Assembly: GCA_021324755.1 (NCBI GenBank)
Contig: JAJPIL010000022.1
Span: 1 to 64,000, forward strand
Source: Pseudomonadota bacterium
GTDB lineage: Bacteria; Desulfobacterota; Binatia; Binatales; Binataceae
Length of the DNA stretch: 64,000 nucleotides
Direction of reading: 5' to 3'
Positions 46,801 to 55,848 of this stretch are shown here, piece by piece (position 1 is the first letter of the stretch; each line of letters opens with the position of its first letter). Position numbers and translations under genes: made by a program. Below the pieces are notes generated by a model. The model saw nothing but the letters and a program-made list of their open reading frames with translations. It was not told the DNA's origin and did not search any database.

Positions 46801-48042
46801 TCAGTTATACACCTCCAAAGTTTTTCCGCGTGTCTCTGGCAACGGGAGTGTTGCAAGTACCATGAGCGAATAAGCGAGTAGCGCAAAAAGACCTATTGCC
46901 TGACCGAGCGGCATATGGGAGCTTAGTCGGCCCACCATCGTCGGGAATAACGCGCCGATCGCCCGACCAAAGTTATAAGCAAAACCCTGCCCTGAGCCGC
47001 GAACGCGGCTGGGAAAAAGTTCCGTCAAAAACGGCCCGAGGCCGCTGAAGACGCCGGAAGCAAAAAAACCGAGCGGAAAACCCAAAAACAACATCACAAA
47101 ATCGCTGATAGGTAAGTAGCTGTAGAGCAAGACAATCATAGTCGACGAAACCGCGAAAAGAAAAAAGGTCCGCCGCCGGCCGATCGCGTCGCTCAGGTAC
47201 GCGGCAGTCAAGTATCCGAATAAAGAGCCCACGATTACCACGAACAAATAGCCACCAGTATTCAACACGGAGAGATGGCGTACGGTCTTGAGAAAGGTGG
47301 GCAGCCAAATCGTGATGGCGTAGTAACCGCCTTGGGCACCTGTAACTAGCATCGCGGCGAGCAACGTGGTCGGTAGAAGCGAGGGTGCGAAAATTTCCAG
47401 GAAGGTGAAACGTTGCTGGCGTGCTTCGACCTCGCGCCTGGTCGCTTCGAACACCTCCGGTTCCCGCACGTAACGTTGAATGTAAATCACCAGAAGCGCC
47501 GGGGTGAGTCCTAGAAAGAACATAGCCCGCCAAGCCCAGCTGACGGGCAGGATGCTGAACACTATGGTGTAGGCTATCGCGGCTGCTCCCCAACCCAGAG
47601 CCCATCCGCCTTGCACCACGCCCACAGCTTTGCCCCTGTGGCGCGCCACGATGACCTCGCCCAACAGAACGGCCCCAGCTGCCCATTCACCGCCGAAGCC
47701 CAGCCCTTGAAGGCCTCGAGTTATTAACAATTGCCAGAACGAATTGGTAAAACCACTCAAAAACGTGAACAGCGCGTACCATAAAATCGTTACTTTGAGC
47801 ACTCGCACCCGTCCGAACCGGTCGCTCAGAAGCCCCGCTAACCAGCCGCCAAGCGCCGAAAGCAACAACGTTGCCGTACCCAGCATCCCAGCCTGCGTAT
47901 TAGTGAGTTTCCAAAGGCCTATTAAGCTCGGCATGACGAAGCTGTAAATCTGAACGTCCATTCCATCGAGCGCCCATCCGCCAAGGCAGGCCCAGAAAAC
48001 GTGACGCTCATCCTTTCCCAACTCTTTAAACCAGGTCCACAT
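46801..48042 (-). CDS. MFS transporter, carboxylate/aromatic acid:H+ symporter type
   Basis: Twelve-helix permease of 413 residues. The N-terminus GGWALDGMDVQIYSFVMPSL carries the DxxD-type motif of the AAHS/SHS metabolite:H+ symporter groups. GLLSDRFGRVRVL (motif A) and RGLQGLGFGGEWAAGAVLL are typical, as is AAYLSDAIGRRRTF in the second half and LPETRGKTLE at the end. Likely substrates are organic acids such as aromatic acids, sialic acid or lactate. The nearby glutaryl-CoA-type gene makes an aromatic or dicarboxylic acid attractive, but this is inference. Confidence 0.86.
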   Translation of the reverse strand: MWTWFKELGKDERHVFWACLGGWALDGMDVQIYSFVMPSLIGLWKLTNTQAGMLGTATLLLSALGGWLAGLLSDRFGRVRVLKVTILWYALFTFLSGFTNSFWQLLITRGLQGLGFGGEWAAGAVLLGEVIVARHRGKAVGVVQGGWALGWGAAAIAYTIVFSILPVSWAWRAMFFLGLTPALLVIYIQRYVREPEVFEATRREVEARQQRFTFLEIFAPSLLPTTLLAAMLVTGAQGGYYAITIWLPTFLKTVRHLSVLNTGGYLFVVIVGSLFGYLTAAYLSDAIGRRRTFFLFAVSSTMIVLLYSYLPISDFVMLFLGFPLGFFASGVFSGLGPFLTELFPSRVRGSGQGFAYNFGRAIGALFPTMVGRLSSHMPLGQAIGLFALLAYSLMVLATLPLPETRGKTLEVYN

Positions 48043-48588
48043 GTCCCCCCTCTGACGCGTTCAAATGCCAGTCGCGTAGTAAATTTCTCGGCAAGCTTTT
48101 CGCTAAGTGAGCAGTAATTTTGGTACGCCGCTCAAACTTTCGCTTAAGCCCATGACCTAGGCTCAACTCGCCGCTTAGTTCGCTCTGGCTTTCGCCCGAT
48201 CTTTTGTTGTGTGTGGAGTCCCTGGATGGGCTTAAGTTAGCTTTCGATTCTTGTATCTCCGACCTTGAGTCTCATCTGTATCGTTCCTCTTCGCGGATTA
48301 AGATAGCAAAACGCCAACACCGACGACCTGTTGGCCGAGCGCGTGCCCTTGATCTCAGTGACGATTTCGCTAGGCCGCCGAGATGCGCCATGCCAAGCGC
48401 GCGTCTTTCATCTAGGCTCGGCCTAAGTTATCGCACAAACTTATACCCATCGATACCACGCTCTGCGTTTTACTTGCTCCCTTGCGTAGTTGCGCCACGC
48501 TACGACCAAAAAGTAAACACAGGTTGGTTAAGAAAGCCGTTCACTTTGCAAGGCTTGGCAGGCGAAGTTGCGAAGATGAGGTTTTCTC
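48043..48588. other. Intergenic region with a 10-base inverted repeat
   Basis: The 546 bases lie between two minus-strand genes and should hold the MFS promoter. CTTAAGCCCA (48143-48152) and TGGGCTTAAG (48227-48236) are inverted copies 74 bases apart. The same core sequence forms the palindrome at 320-333. A 134-codon frame at 48204 has no recognisable content. Confidence 0.35.
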
Positions 48589-49593
48589 TTAGGCGGACTG
48601 ATAGATGATTTGGCCGTTTTTTTCGACCTTTAGAGCTTCGCCTTTAGCGCAGGCTAATTCGAGATGAGCCAGTGTCTCGAAGGTTGCGGCCATCGTATGA
48701 AAGACTGGTCGCTCTTCGTCGCCGAACACTGCGTGCGCCACTTCAAACGCCGAGCAGGGTCGTTCCTTTAGCACGTTCAACATTTTTTGCTTGCGCACCC
48801 TATGGTGCTCGATCAGTTGGCGCGCCCGACCTCGATGGTCCCTAAAGACGGGGCCATGCGCAGGTAACACCAGCTGTACGTCCAAGTTCTGGATTTTTTG
48901 CAACGAGTTCAGAAATTCGCGTAACGGATTGCCCTCGTCCTCGGGATAAAGACCGACGTGAGGCGTTATCTTAGGCAGTAGATGGTCGCCGGCTATGAGA
49001 ATTTTTTCTCTTTCCAGGTAAATAACGCAATGTCCAGGGGAGTGTCCCGGGGTCCAGACTATCCTAAGCAGCCGCGTACCCACCTCAAGCTGCAAATTGT
49101 CCTCAAGAAACCCGTCAGGGTCCAACATGGGCTGGTACGCCGCCGTTCCCATCCAGCTCGGCCTCATTAGCTCGGGCGGATATCGGTCTATAGGAAAACC
49201 GTGCTTTCTGAAGAAGGCTAAACTCTCGGGGCGCTGGGTGATTGGGGTACTGGCGATCGAAACGAGGCGCTGAGCTCGGGCAGCGTCCTTGGCATGAATG
49301 TAAACCGTAGCGCCGGTGCGCTCGCGCAGGTAGGAGGAGGCACCGAAATGGTCAGGGTGATGGTGTGTAGCAATTATCAGCTTTATGTCTTGGAATCGGC
49401 ATCCGACAGTTTCCAGGGAACTTTCCAGAGCCGCCAAACTCTGCGGCGTATTCATTCCAGTGTCGACTAAAACCCATCCCGAGCCGCAGTCGAGTAAATA
49501 AATGTTGACCGAGCTCGGACGTGCTGGCAAAGGCAGGCTAATTTCAAAGATACCGGTAGAAATCTCAACCGGCGCGTTCCGTACGTCTTGCAT
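48589..49593 (-). CDS. MBL-fold metallohydrolase
   Basis: Metallo-beta-lactamase fold protein, about 334 residues from the ATG at 49593. The metal-binding HHHPDHFGAS motif follows VLVDTGMNTP, and GHSPGHCVIYL and IAGDHLLPKITPHV give further ligands. A C-terminal winged-helix-like extension (RKQKMLNVLKERPCSAFEVAHAVFG) is typical of the RNase-like/LACTB2 and hydroxyacylglutathione hydrolase-like group. The substrate is unknown; thioesterase activity is possible in this context. Confidence 0.87.
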   Translation of the reverse strand: MQDVRNAPVEISTGIFEISLPLPARPSSVNIYLLDCGSGWVLVDTGMNTPQSLAALESSLETVGCRFQDIKLIIATHHHPDHFGASSYLRERTGATVYIHAKDAARAQRLVSIASTPITQRPESLAFFRKHGFPIDRYPPELMRPSWMGTAAYQPMLDPDGFLEDNLQLEVGTRLLRIVWTPGHSPGHCVIYLEREKILIAGDHLLPKITPHVGLYPEDEGNPLREFLNSLQKIQNLDVQLVLPAHGPVFRDHRGRARQLIEHHRVRKQKMLNVLKERPCSAFEVAHAVFGDEERPVFHTMAATFETLAHLELACAKGEALKVEKNGQIIYQSA

Positions 49594-50075
49594 TATGGTC
49601 CGATGTGGCGGCCGACAGAGCTGTTGCCGCACCCACTAGAATGCGCGAACCAAGCATGGCGACTGATTTATTTGATGGTGTCATCCCGCGCAACATTACT
49701 TTTAGTCAATTCGATTTTTGATTTCAACGTTTGGACCGACGCCGTGGGACCTTGACGCGAAGCAGGGGGTTTGTTTTCCTCAAGCCAGCTTTTGGTTCAG
49801 ACGTGAAGCGTCGCTATAAAGGCGCGGCATTGAGTGCTGGTGTTTGACTCTTTGACATGGGCGCGGTTGAACTGGCTTGTAAGATGGCAGATCACTCGGT
49901 ATAAGCCGCGCAGTAGATCACGAGGTGCCTATCGAAAGCGAGCTTGAGCGATTAAGATTAAGGGTGGGGTGAAATTGCGCGACGGTGTTGTCTGGATATG
50001 AGCGGCTTTGAGAACACTTACGCGTCCCGGTTTTGCACGACGACGCGGAGCCATAGGTTTGAGGGAGATTAGGCA
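49594..50075. other. Divergent intergenic region between the MBL hydrolase and GlcG-like genes
   Basis: About 480 bases hold promoters for both sides. A TTGACA occurs at 49852-49857, without a well-spaced -10. No gene or RNA was recognised. Confidence 0.35.
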
Positions 50076-50492
50076 ATGGAAAAAGCGCGAACTACGCTCA
50101 GTATCACAGCCGAAACAGCTCTTAAGATGGTCGAAGCGGCGGTCGCCAAAGCTAAAGAGCTTGGAGTGCCCATGGCGATCGCGGTGGTTGACGAAGGAGG
50201 AAACTTAAAAGCATTTTGTCGAATGGACGGCGTGGCGGTGATGTGTTCCGATATTGCTCAGAGCAAGGCGTATACGGCCTTGTTTGGAATTCCCACCCAC
50301 GACTTCTTCAACCTTATCAAAGATGACCCGTCGTTGGTGGCTGGGATTCCTAACATTCCCCGCGTTGCCGCGTTCGGCGGAGGCTTCCCCATACGCGTGC
50401 AAAACTCAGTGGTCGGAGCGATCGGCGCAAGCGGCGGCACAGTTGACCAAGACATCACCGTTGTGCAGGCAGCCTTGGCAGCGCTCGACTGA
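50076..50492 (+). CDS. GlcG/HbpS-family haem-binding protein
   Basis: Small protein of 138 residues from the GlcG/HbpS family (DUF336). TAETALKMVEAAVAKAKELGVPMAIAVVDEGGNLKAF begins the domain; QSKAYTALFG, AFGGGFPIR, VVGAIGASGGTVDQDITVVQAAL complete it. Family members bind haem or act as accessory proteins of glycolate or diol metabolism. No glycolate oxidase gene is nearby. Confidence 0.88.
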   Translation: MEKARTTLSITAETALKMVEAAVAKAKELGVPMAIAVVDEGGNLKAFCRMDGVAVMCSDIAQSKAYTALFGIPTHDFFNLIKDDPSLVAGIPNIPRVAAFGGGFPIRVQNSVVGAIGASGGTVDQDITVVQAALAALD

Positions 50493-50799
50493 CAAGCGTG
50501 CCTTCCGCCGGCCGCAGGAACTTACCTCTGACTGTGCGAAGCGACATCCGCGGGTCCTCGGCTACCTAACGCGCGCCTAAGCCGGGATGCCCGGAACAGG
50601 GTAGCCTTCAAATCTCTCGCTTATCTGACCGGCAACGAGGCAGAAATGACGCTGCCAAGGTCAACGTTGGCTTTCTTGTGAGGCATGAGCTACAAGATGT
50701 GTTGATGGCGTTGGCCAGAGGCGGCGAGGCTTCTTTACTTAGCGCACGGGTTACCTTTGCTTTGCGCAGTAATGTAAGCAAGGCCTCTGGAGGAAAACG
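50493..50799. other. Intergenic region upstream of hpnR
   Basis: No gene is supported. The end of this stretch has GGAGGAAAACG in front of the hpnR ATG, a strong ribosome binding site. Confidence 0.4.
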
Positions 50800-52287
50800 A
50801 TGAAACTACTTTTGGTCCATCCAAGCCCCTTGATGTACAGTGAGATTTACTTGCGGCTCGAGCCTATCGGGATGGAGCGCGTGGCATCGGCCGCGTTGGC
50901 TGCGGGCCATGACGTAAGAATGGTGGACCTCCAGATTTTTCGCCATCGAGACCTTTGGCGCGAGTTCGAGGATTTTCGGCCCAATGCGGTCGGCTTTTCG
51001 CTGAATTATCTCGCCAATGTTCCCGAGGTGATCGATCTCGCAAAGGCTATTAAAGAGCGGCGCCCCGACTGTTTCGTGTTTATTGGAGGTCACAGTGGCT
51101 CGTTTATTGCGGGTGAGCTGCTCGAGCATGGAGCGGGTGCAATAGATTGTGTGATCCGGGGTGAAGGCGAGAGCGCAACGCCGATTCTGCTCGAGGCGAT
51201 AGGCGATCCCAAGCTTTCGAAGGTACCCGGAATCGTAACCCGCGACGGATTTGGTCCGCCGCCACAACTTCTACCTGACCTCGACCGTTTTTTCCCGGCA
51301 AGGCATTTGGCTCGCAAACGGTACAAGTATTTTATCGGCGTGCTCGACCCCTGTGCTTCGGTGGAGTTCACCCGGGGATGTCCGTGGGATTGTTCGTTCT
51401 GCAGCGCTTGGACGTTCTACGGGCGCAATTACCGACAATCTTCGCCCGAGGCGGCAGCTGAAGATGTGGCGAATATCAAGGAGCCGAATGTCTTTATAGT
51501 CGATGACGTCGCCTTTATTCATCCCGAACACGGCTTTGCGGTCGGCAAAGAATTGGAAAAGCGCAAGGTAAAAAAACAATATTATCTCGAAACCCGTGCC
51601 GACGTTCTTCTCAGGAACAAAGAGGTTTTCGCTTACTGGCGCCGTCTAGGCCTGCTTTATATGTTCTTGGGCCTCGAAGCGATTGACGAAGAGGGGCTAA
51701 AAGCGTACCGCAAGCGCGCACATCTGGGTACGAATTTCAAGGCGCTCGAGACTGCTCGAGAGTTGGGCTTCACTGTGGCTATCAACATAATTGCGGACCC
51801 CGACTGGGATGAGCGCCGTTTCGAGATTATTCGCGAATGGGCTTTGAGTATTCCGGAGATAGTTCATCTGACAGTTGCGACGCCTTATCCTGGCACCGAG
51901 CTTTGGTACACGGAGTCGCGCCGACTGACGACGCTCGACTACCGTCTGTTTGACATTCAACACGCGGTTTTACCGACCCGCCTGCCGCTCGACAAATTCT
52001 ATAAGGAACTAGTCAAGACTCAGGGCGTTCTCAACCGAAAGCATCTCGGCTTTGCCGCTTTGCGACAGACCGCCGGAATAGCTGCGAGATTACTGGCGCG
52101 GGGACAGACGAACTTCATTACGATGCTCTGGAAGTTCAATAAGGTATACAATGCTGAGCGCCAGTATCAGGACCATTTCCGGCCCGTTAAGTACGCGCTC
52201 AAGCCCCCAAAATCGGTTGGCGTAAAGCCTTCGAGGAGCGAACTTTACATACATGAGGCACGCACAGCTAGCCGAGTTGCAGGTTGA
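50800..52287 (+). CDS. hpnR: Hopanoid C-3 methylase HpnR (B12-binding radical SAM)
   Basis: Radical SAM enzyme of 495 residues, placed as HpnR, which methylates hopanoids at C-3. The N-terminal B12-binding-type domain (LLLVHPSPLMYSE, then DVRMVDLQ) is followed by the iron-sulfur motif CPWDCSFC with Cys194, Cys198 and Cys201. Blocks such as LDPCASVEFTRGCPWDC, FIVDDVAFIHPEHG, YYLETRADVLLRNKEV and FDIQHAVLPTRLPL agree with HpnR as I remember it. Related B12 radical SAM proteins look similar, so a phylogeny would decide. Squalene-hopene cyclase and other hpn genes are not in the window. A strong ribosome binding site fixes the start. Confidence 0.8.
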   Translation: MKLLLVHPSPLMYSEIYLRLEPIGMERVASAALAAGHDVRMVDLQIFRHRDLWREFEDFRPNAVGFSLNYLANVPEVIDLAKAIKERRPDCFVFIGGHSGSFIAGELLEHGAGAIDCVIRGEGESATPILLEAIGDPKLSKVPGIVTRDGFGPPPQLLPDLDRFFPARHLARKRYKYFIGVLDPCASVEFTRGCPWDCSFCSAWTFYGRNYRQSSPEAAAEDVANIKEPNVFIVDDVAFIHPEHGFAVGKELEKRKVKKQYYLETRADVLLRNKEVFAYWRRLGLLYMFLGLEAIDEEGLKAYRKRAHLGTNFKALETARELGFTVAINIIADPDWDERRFEIIREWALSIPEIVHLTVATPYPGTELWYTESRRLTTLDYRLFDIQHAVLPTRLPLDKFYKELVKTQGVLNRKHLGFAALRQTAGIAARLLARGQTNFITMLWKFNKVYNAERQYQDHFRPVKYALKPPKSVGVKPSRSELYIHEARTASRVAG

Positions 52288-52386
52288 GCACCTTAGCCGT
52301 TGCTAATTGGGAGCTGAAAAAGCTGGGCTTTAGCGAAAAAGCCTGCTTTGTCACCAGGTGTAGATACAAATAAAGGTTTTTGCGTG

Positions 52387-52665
52387 ATGCCGGAGACAGG
52401 CCGCAGTTTCGAGGACGATTTAAAGGAGCTCGAGAATATCGTCAACCGCTTGGATTCAGGCGAGCTGGCCTTGGAGGAGTCGATCGAAGCCTTTGAGCGC
52501 GGCGTCCACTTGGTCAAAAGGCTCAACAAGCGGTTGGATGAAATAGAAAGGAAGGTCGAGCTGCTCGTGCGGGAAGCGCATGGGGAGCTCCGCACCATAC
52601 CCTTTTCGGTTCCGCCGTCGACTCAATCCAGTACCCCAGCAGGCGAGGACGAAGAAGAAAGCTAG
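52387..52665 (+). CDS. xseB: Exodeoxyribonuclease VII small subunit
   Basis: Small subunit of ExoVII, 92 residues from the ATG at 52387; the frame is open 13 codons upstream. The family core is SFEDDLKELENIVNRLDSGEL, then ALEESIEAFERGVHLVKRLNKRLDEIERKVELL. The C-terminal tail is polar. In many bacteria it sits in front of ispA and dxs; here neither is present and tlyA follows. Confidence 0.93.
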   Translation: MPETGRSFEDDLKELENIVNRLDSGELALEESIEAFERGVHLVKRLNKRLDEIERKVELLVREAHGELRTIPFSVPPSTQSSTPAGEDEEES

Positions 52666-52914
52666 AGGGCGAGTTCAAGCTGCCGCTGGTGGCAAAGCTT
52701 TTCGAGCCATTCTGTCCGGCCGCGCAAGTCGGACGCTGTTTTTTCGCCTATTCTTGCCCCATCTAATTGCCGCCCTAAAGTTATACTTGAGGGCAGACGC
52801 TTTTTCGGCTCAGTTTTCAGACTGGCAGCGAGTTTGTACGCCAACGAGGGCTAAGACTGCTCATTGCATGACGGTTTACTTTGGACGGAACGAACGCGCA
52901 CACGGTGTCTTTCG

Positions 52915-53658
52915 ATGGGCCAGAGGCGAACGCGCCTTGATGTCGAGCTGGTGCGGCGCGGACTTGCCAAAAGCCGCGAACGCGCCCAACAGCTTATCTT
53001 GGCCGGTCGGGTAAGGGTGAATTCCCGTCCGGCGACCAAGGCTGACATGAACGTGGATTCGTCGGTTCCGATCGACGTATTGCCTTGGGAAAAAGAGTAT
53101 GCCAGTCGAGGCGCCTACAAGCTTCTGGCCGCGCTCGACTATTTCCGCCTGCATCTGGAAGGCCGACGCGCGTTGGACGTAGGCGCTTCGAGCGGCGGTT
53201 TCACTGACGTACTTTTGCGTCGCGGCGTAAGCTCGGTGATAGCCTTGGATGTAGGTTATGGCCAGCTGGCGCTGAGACTACGCCAGGACCCGCGCGTAAT
53301 CGTCAAAGAACGGACAAATATTCGTTACGTAACCCAAGACGACATTCCTTACGCCCCAGACTTGGTAACGATCGATGTGAGCTTTATCTCTCTGCGTCTT
53401 GTGCTGCCTCCGGTACTAAAGCTGATGAGCCGACCAGGGGACGTCATTGCCCTGATTAAACCTCAGTTCGAGGTCGGCAAGGGTAACGTGGGAAAAGGCG
53501 GAGTCGTACGTGATCCGAGCCTCCAGCTCGCCGCAAGAGACGAAATCTTAAATTTCGCCCGCTCAATTGGCCTTGAAGTAATCGGTTCGTTAGAGTCGCC
53601 TATTCTCGGGGACAAGGGCAACAAAGAGTTTCTGACCTTGCTTCATCTTGAACAATAA
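52915..53658 (+). CDS. tlyA: TlyA family rRNA (cytidine-2'-O)-methyltransferase
   Basis: Ribosomal 2'-O-methyltransferase of the TlyA/hemolysin A family, about 247 residues from the ATG at 52915 (the frame opens 17 codons upstream at a TTG). An S4 RNA-binding domain (RLDVELVRRGLAKSRERAQQ to RVNSRPATKAD) precedes the FtsJ-like domain with SRGAYKL, ALDVGASSGGFTDVLLRRG, and ALIKPQFEVG, giving the Lys and Asp of the catalytic set. The target, 16S and/or 23S rRNA, differs between TlyA types and cannot be told here. Confidence 0.93.
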   Translation: MGQRRTRLDVELVRRGLAKSRERAQQLILAGRVRVNSRPATKADMNVDSSVPIDVLPWEKEYASRGAYKLLAALDYFRLHLEGRRALDVGASSGGFTDVLLRRGVSSVIALDVGYGQLALRLRQDPRVIVKERTNIRYVTQDDIPYAPDLVTIDVSFISLRLVLPPVLKLMSRPGDVIALIKPQFEVGKGNVGKGGVVRDPSLQLAARDEILNFARSIGLEVIGSLESPILGDKGNKEFLTLLHLEQ

Positions 53659-53767
53659 AATCTCTTGCTCCTTCGTCATTACATTAACGAGTGCCATCTA
53701 GCCGAGTGATTTGGGACTCTTCGTGCGTCCGGGGTACATTTATCGCTTTGTGGGGGCACTTGAAAGG

Positions 53768-53793
53768 CCCGCCTTTTTGTTTATGCAGGCGGG
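53768..53793. terminator. Possible hairpin terminator downstream of tlyA
   Basis: CCCGCCT (53768-53774) and AGGCGGG (53787-53793) form a 7-base stem with a 12-base loop, followed by TATTTGT. The U-tract is weak, so confidence is limited. Confidence 0.35.
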
Positions 53794-53842
53794 TATTTGT
53801 GGCCAAGACTGATTAAGATGCTTAGTAGGGGAATAAAAGCGC

Positions 53843-54202
53843 GTGCACGATATCAAGTTAAGGCTGATAAAAGGGGCAAGCTTAGTGCTTTGCCTTTTGT
53901 GCCTCGGTTGTAGCCCAGCGGCCAGAATGCGGATGGCGTGTCCGGGCGCGCCTGATGGAGTGTCGGCTAGCTGCAAAGCCTGGGCCCAGCGGACTCTCGA
54001 GGCTACAAACGCAACACCGGCTGACCGTGAACAGGCGGAAAATTACTTGAAAGAGGCTACGGGCAAGCCGATGCCTCCGATGCCGATTTCCCCAGTACAG
54101 ATCCAACAAACCTCCATAGGTTCTCAATGGACTGATGTGACGGGCTCTCTGCACCCGAATCTTTGCAGCAACCTGGGAGGCGGCCACGACTACTGCTTTT
54201 AG
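53843..54202 (+). CDS. Small predicted lipoprotein of unknown function
   Basis: Predicted lipoprotein of 119 residues from a GTG start. The signal peptide ends in the lipobox LCLGC (Cys23). The mature protein has further cysteines (in ACPGAP, ASCKAW, NLCSNL and the last residues HDYCF), enough for two disulfides. The C-terminal 40 residues are Pro/Met-rich then Gly/His-rich. I recognise no family. It stands alone between tlyA and a LysR gene that faces it. Confidence 0.65.
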   Translation: MHDIKLRLIKGASLVLCLLCLGCSPAARMRMACPGAPDGVSASCKAWAQRTLEATNATPADREQAENYLKEATGKPMPPMPISPVQIQQTSIGSQWTDVTGSLHPNLCSNLGGGHDYCF

Positions 54203-54345
54203 CCCTTTTTGCCACACCCGGGGCAATACTGCCCCTCAAAGCTCCTAGGTCCAGGAGCGAGACGGTCAGTTGTGCTAACGACCTGAAGTGAGTGCTGTCG
54301 AAAGTTCGCTAAGCTTAGGCTGCCTGCTTTAAGGGCTAATTGAAC

Positions 54346-55311
54346 TCATCCTGTTTGCGAAGTCGGTTCGGCAGAGTTTCCCTTGCCGTTAACGTCGGCG
54401 CCTGCAGCCTGGCGAGCTTTCAGTTCGGCTAAATCTGTAGTGGTTAAGACTTCGATAAACTTTCGCAACGCAGGCCAAAGTTCGCGGCTACGTTTGTAGA
54501 TAATCGCCAGCGGGCGAAGAAAGCTTTCGCCCTCGAACTCGATGATTTTTACCCAGCCTTGGGCTGCTTCTCGCTCGACCGAAAGCCTCGGCACAATGGC
54601 GATCCCCATCCCGATTTCTACCGCCCGCTTGATCGTCTCAATATTGTCGAACTCCATGACATAGTTGGGCTTGACGTTGTGGGCGCGTAGAACTTTGTCA
54701 GTTGCCTTCCGCGTGCTCTGGTCGCGCTCGTAGCCGATAAAGTTCTCGCCTTGCAATTGAGCAAACGACACTTTGCTCTGCGAGGCTAGCTTGTGATGCC
54801 TCGGCACAATCAAAACCATCTCGTCGGTCCGAAACGGGATGGCGGTTAACTGGCTGCGCTTCACCGGATAGACGACGATACCCAGGTCAATCCGTCCATC
54901 CAGAAGTTCCTCGTATATTCGGTTGGACCGCAGATACTCCAGATGCACGTTCACTGCGGGATAGAGGCGCAAAAACTCGGTCAAATACGGCGGTAACTCA
55001 TGTAGTCCAACGCTATAGACTGTGCCCACGCGGATCGAGCCGGATACCACTGAACCCGCTTCACGCAGGCTGTTGTCCAGCTCCATAAACAAGCGAACAA
55101 TCTCCTTGCTGATGTTGTACAACGTGCGGCCGGCCGCCGTCGCCTTGACGCCGTTGCGCCCTCGCTCAACCAGCCGACAGCCATACTTTTCCTCGAGGGT
55201 GCGCACCTGCTGACTGACCGCAGACTGGGTTACGAAGTTTTGCGAAGCGGCATAAGAAAAACTGCCGCTTTCGATGATGTCGCAGAAAACCTTGAGCGTT
55301 TCTACATGCAT
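54346..55311 (-). CDS. LysR-family transcriptional regulator
   Basis: DNA-binding regulator of 321 residues. The N-terminal winged helix-turn-helix (LKVFCDIIESGSFSYAASQNF, TQSAVSQQVRTLEEKYG, ERGRNG) is the LysR signature, and the effector-binding domain follows (IRVGTVYSVGLHELPPYL, RIDLGIVVYPV, GIAIVPRLSVE). The last 20 residues are a low-complexity tail. It is divergent from the glutaryl-CoA-type dehydrogenase gene, the usual arrangement for a LysR protein and its target. The effector is unknown. Confidence 0.92.
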   Translation of the reverse strand: MHVETLKVFCDIIESGSFSYAASQNFVTQSAVSQQVRTLEEKYGCRLVERGRNGVKATAAGRTLYNISKEIVRLFMELDNSLREAGSVVSGSIRVGTVYSVGLHELPPYLTEFLRLYPAVNVHLEYLRSNRIYEELLDGRIDLGIVVYPVKRSQLTAIPFRTDEMVLIVPRHHKLASQSKVSFAQLQGENFIGYERDQSTRKATDKVLRAHNVKPNYVMEFDNIETIKRAVEIGMGIAIVPRLSVEREAAQGWVKIIEFEGESFLRPLAIIYKRSRELWPALRKFIEVLTTTDLAELKARQAAGADVNGKGNSAEPTSQTG

Positions 55312-55848
55312 CTTCGAGCCTTATGTCAAAGTTAGTATTAGCGAAGCTTAAGTTAAAAATATAACGAGGCGGAACCTTGGTGCAACCCGTCGGCCAACTG
55401 GCCATATCAATCTTTTAGATTAAATTAAATTCGGTGTCCTCGCTTTAAAAACCCTTTCAACGTGCCTCTCTTCCGTCTGTTCGGCCAGCTTTAATTGAGG
55501 GTAGTTAAATTTGAACCGAACACATTGTTCGTTTTGTGAACAGTAAGAGTAACAATTGTCCAAGACAGTTCAACGCCCCAACGCGCCTGTGAACAGAGAG
55601 ATCGCATCAATTGGCCGCGTGGCGCGCTCGCCTCTGGTCTTGACACAGGCTAAACTCCCAACATGGCTTTGTCTTCGCTCCAATCGTTTCTACCGAGTGT
55701 CTGCGCTTGGCTCGTTTTTGCCCTGCGACTTAAGCCGGGTTTTACGCACCTAACGACGACTGTGGTGCACGCAGCAGAGCTTCAAAGCCTGTTGATAAAT
55801 GACGTGATACGATTATGTCCCGCCAAGGAAGCATGAAGGGGGTAAGTG
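55312..55848. other. Divergent regulatory region between the lysR and acyl-CoA dehydrogenase genes
   Basis: A 537-base region expected to carry promoters for both genes and the LysR operator. The clearest structure is the set of GAAC/GTTC half-sites at 55513-55542, listed separately. No gene is seen. Confidence 0.5.
55513..55542. promoter_or_regulatory. Overlapping palindromes, candidate operator
   Basis: Two overlapping palindromes: CGAAC-N5-GTTCG (55517-55531) and TGTTC-N7-GAACA (55526-55542), with one more GAAC upstream. They lie about 200 bases from the lysR start and 300 from the dehydrogenase start. The regulator bound is unknown; LysR is a natural candidate. Confidence 0.45.

Noticed and set aside
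46973-47686. A 237-codon minus-strand frame within the MFS gene
   Set aside because: It is another frame of the same strand as a gene with full MFS motifs; its translation is low-complexity.
48204-48608. A 134-codon plus-strand frame in an intergenic region
   Set aside because: It has no ribosome binding site, no domain, and runs into the opposite-strand MBL gene.
55517-55531. LexA box of the Gram-positive type (CGAAC-N4-GTTCG)
   Set aside because: The spacer is five bases, not four, and no SOS gene is adjacent.
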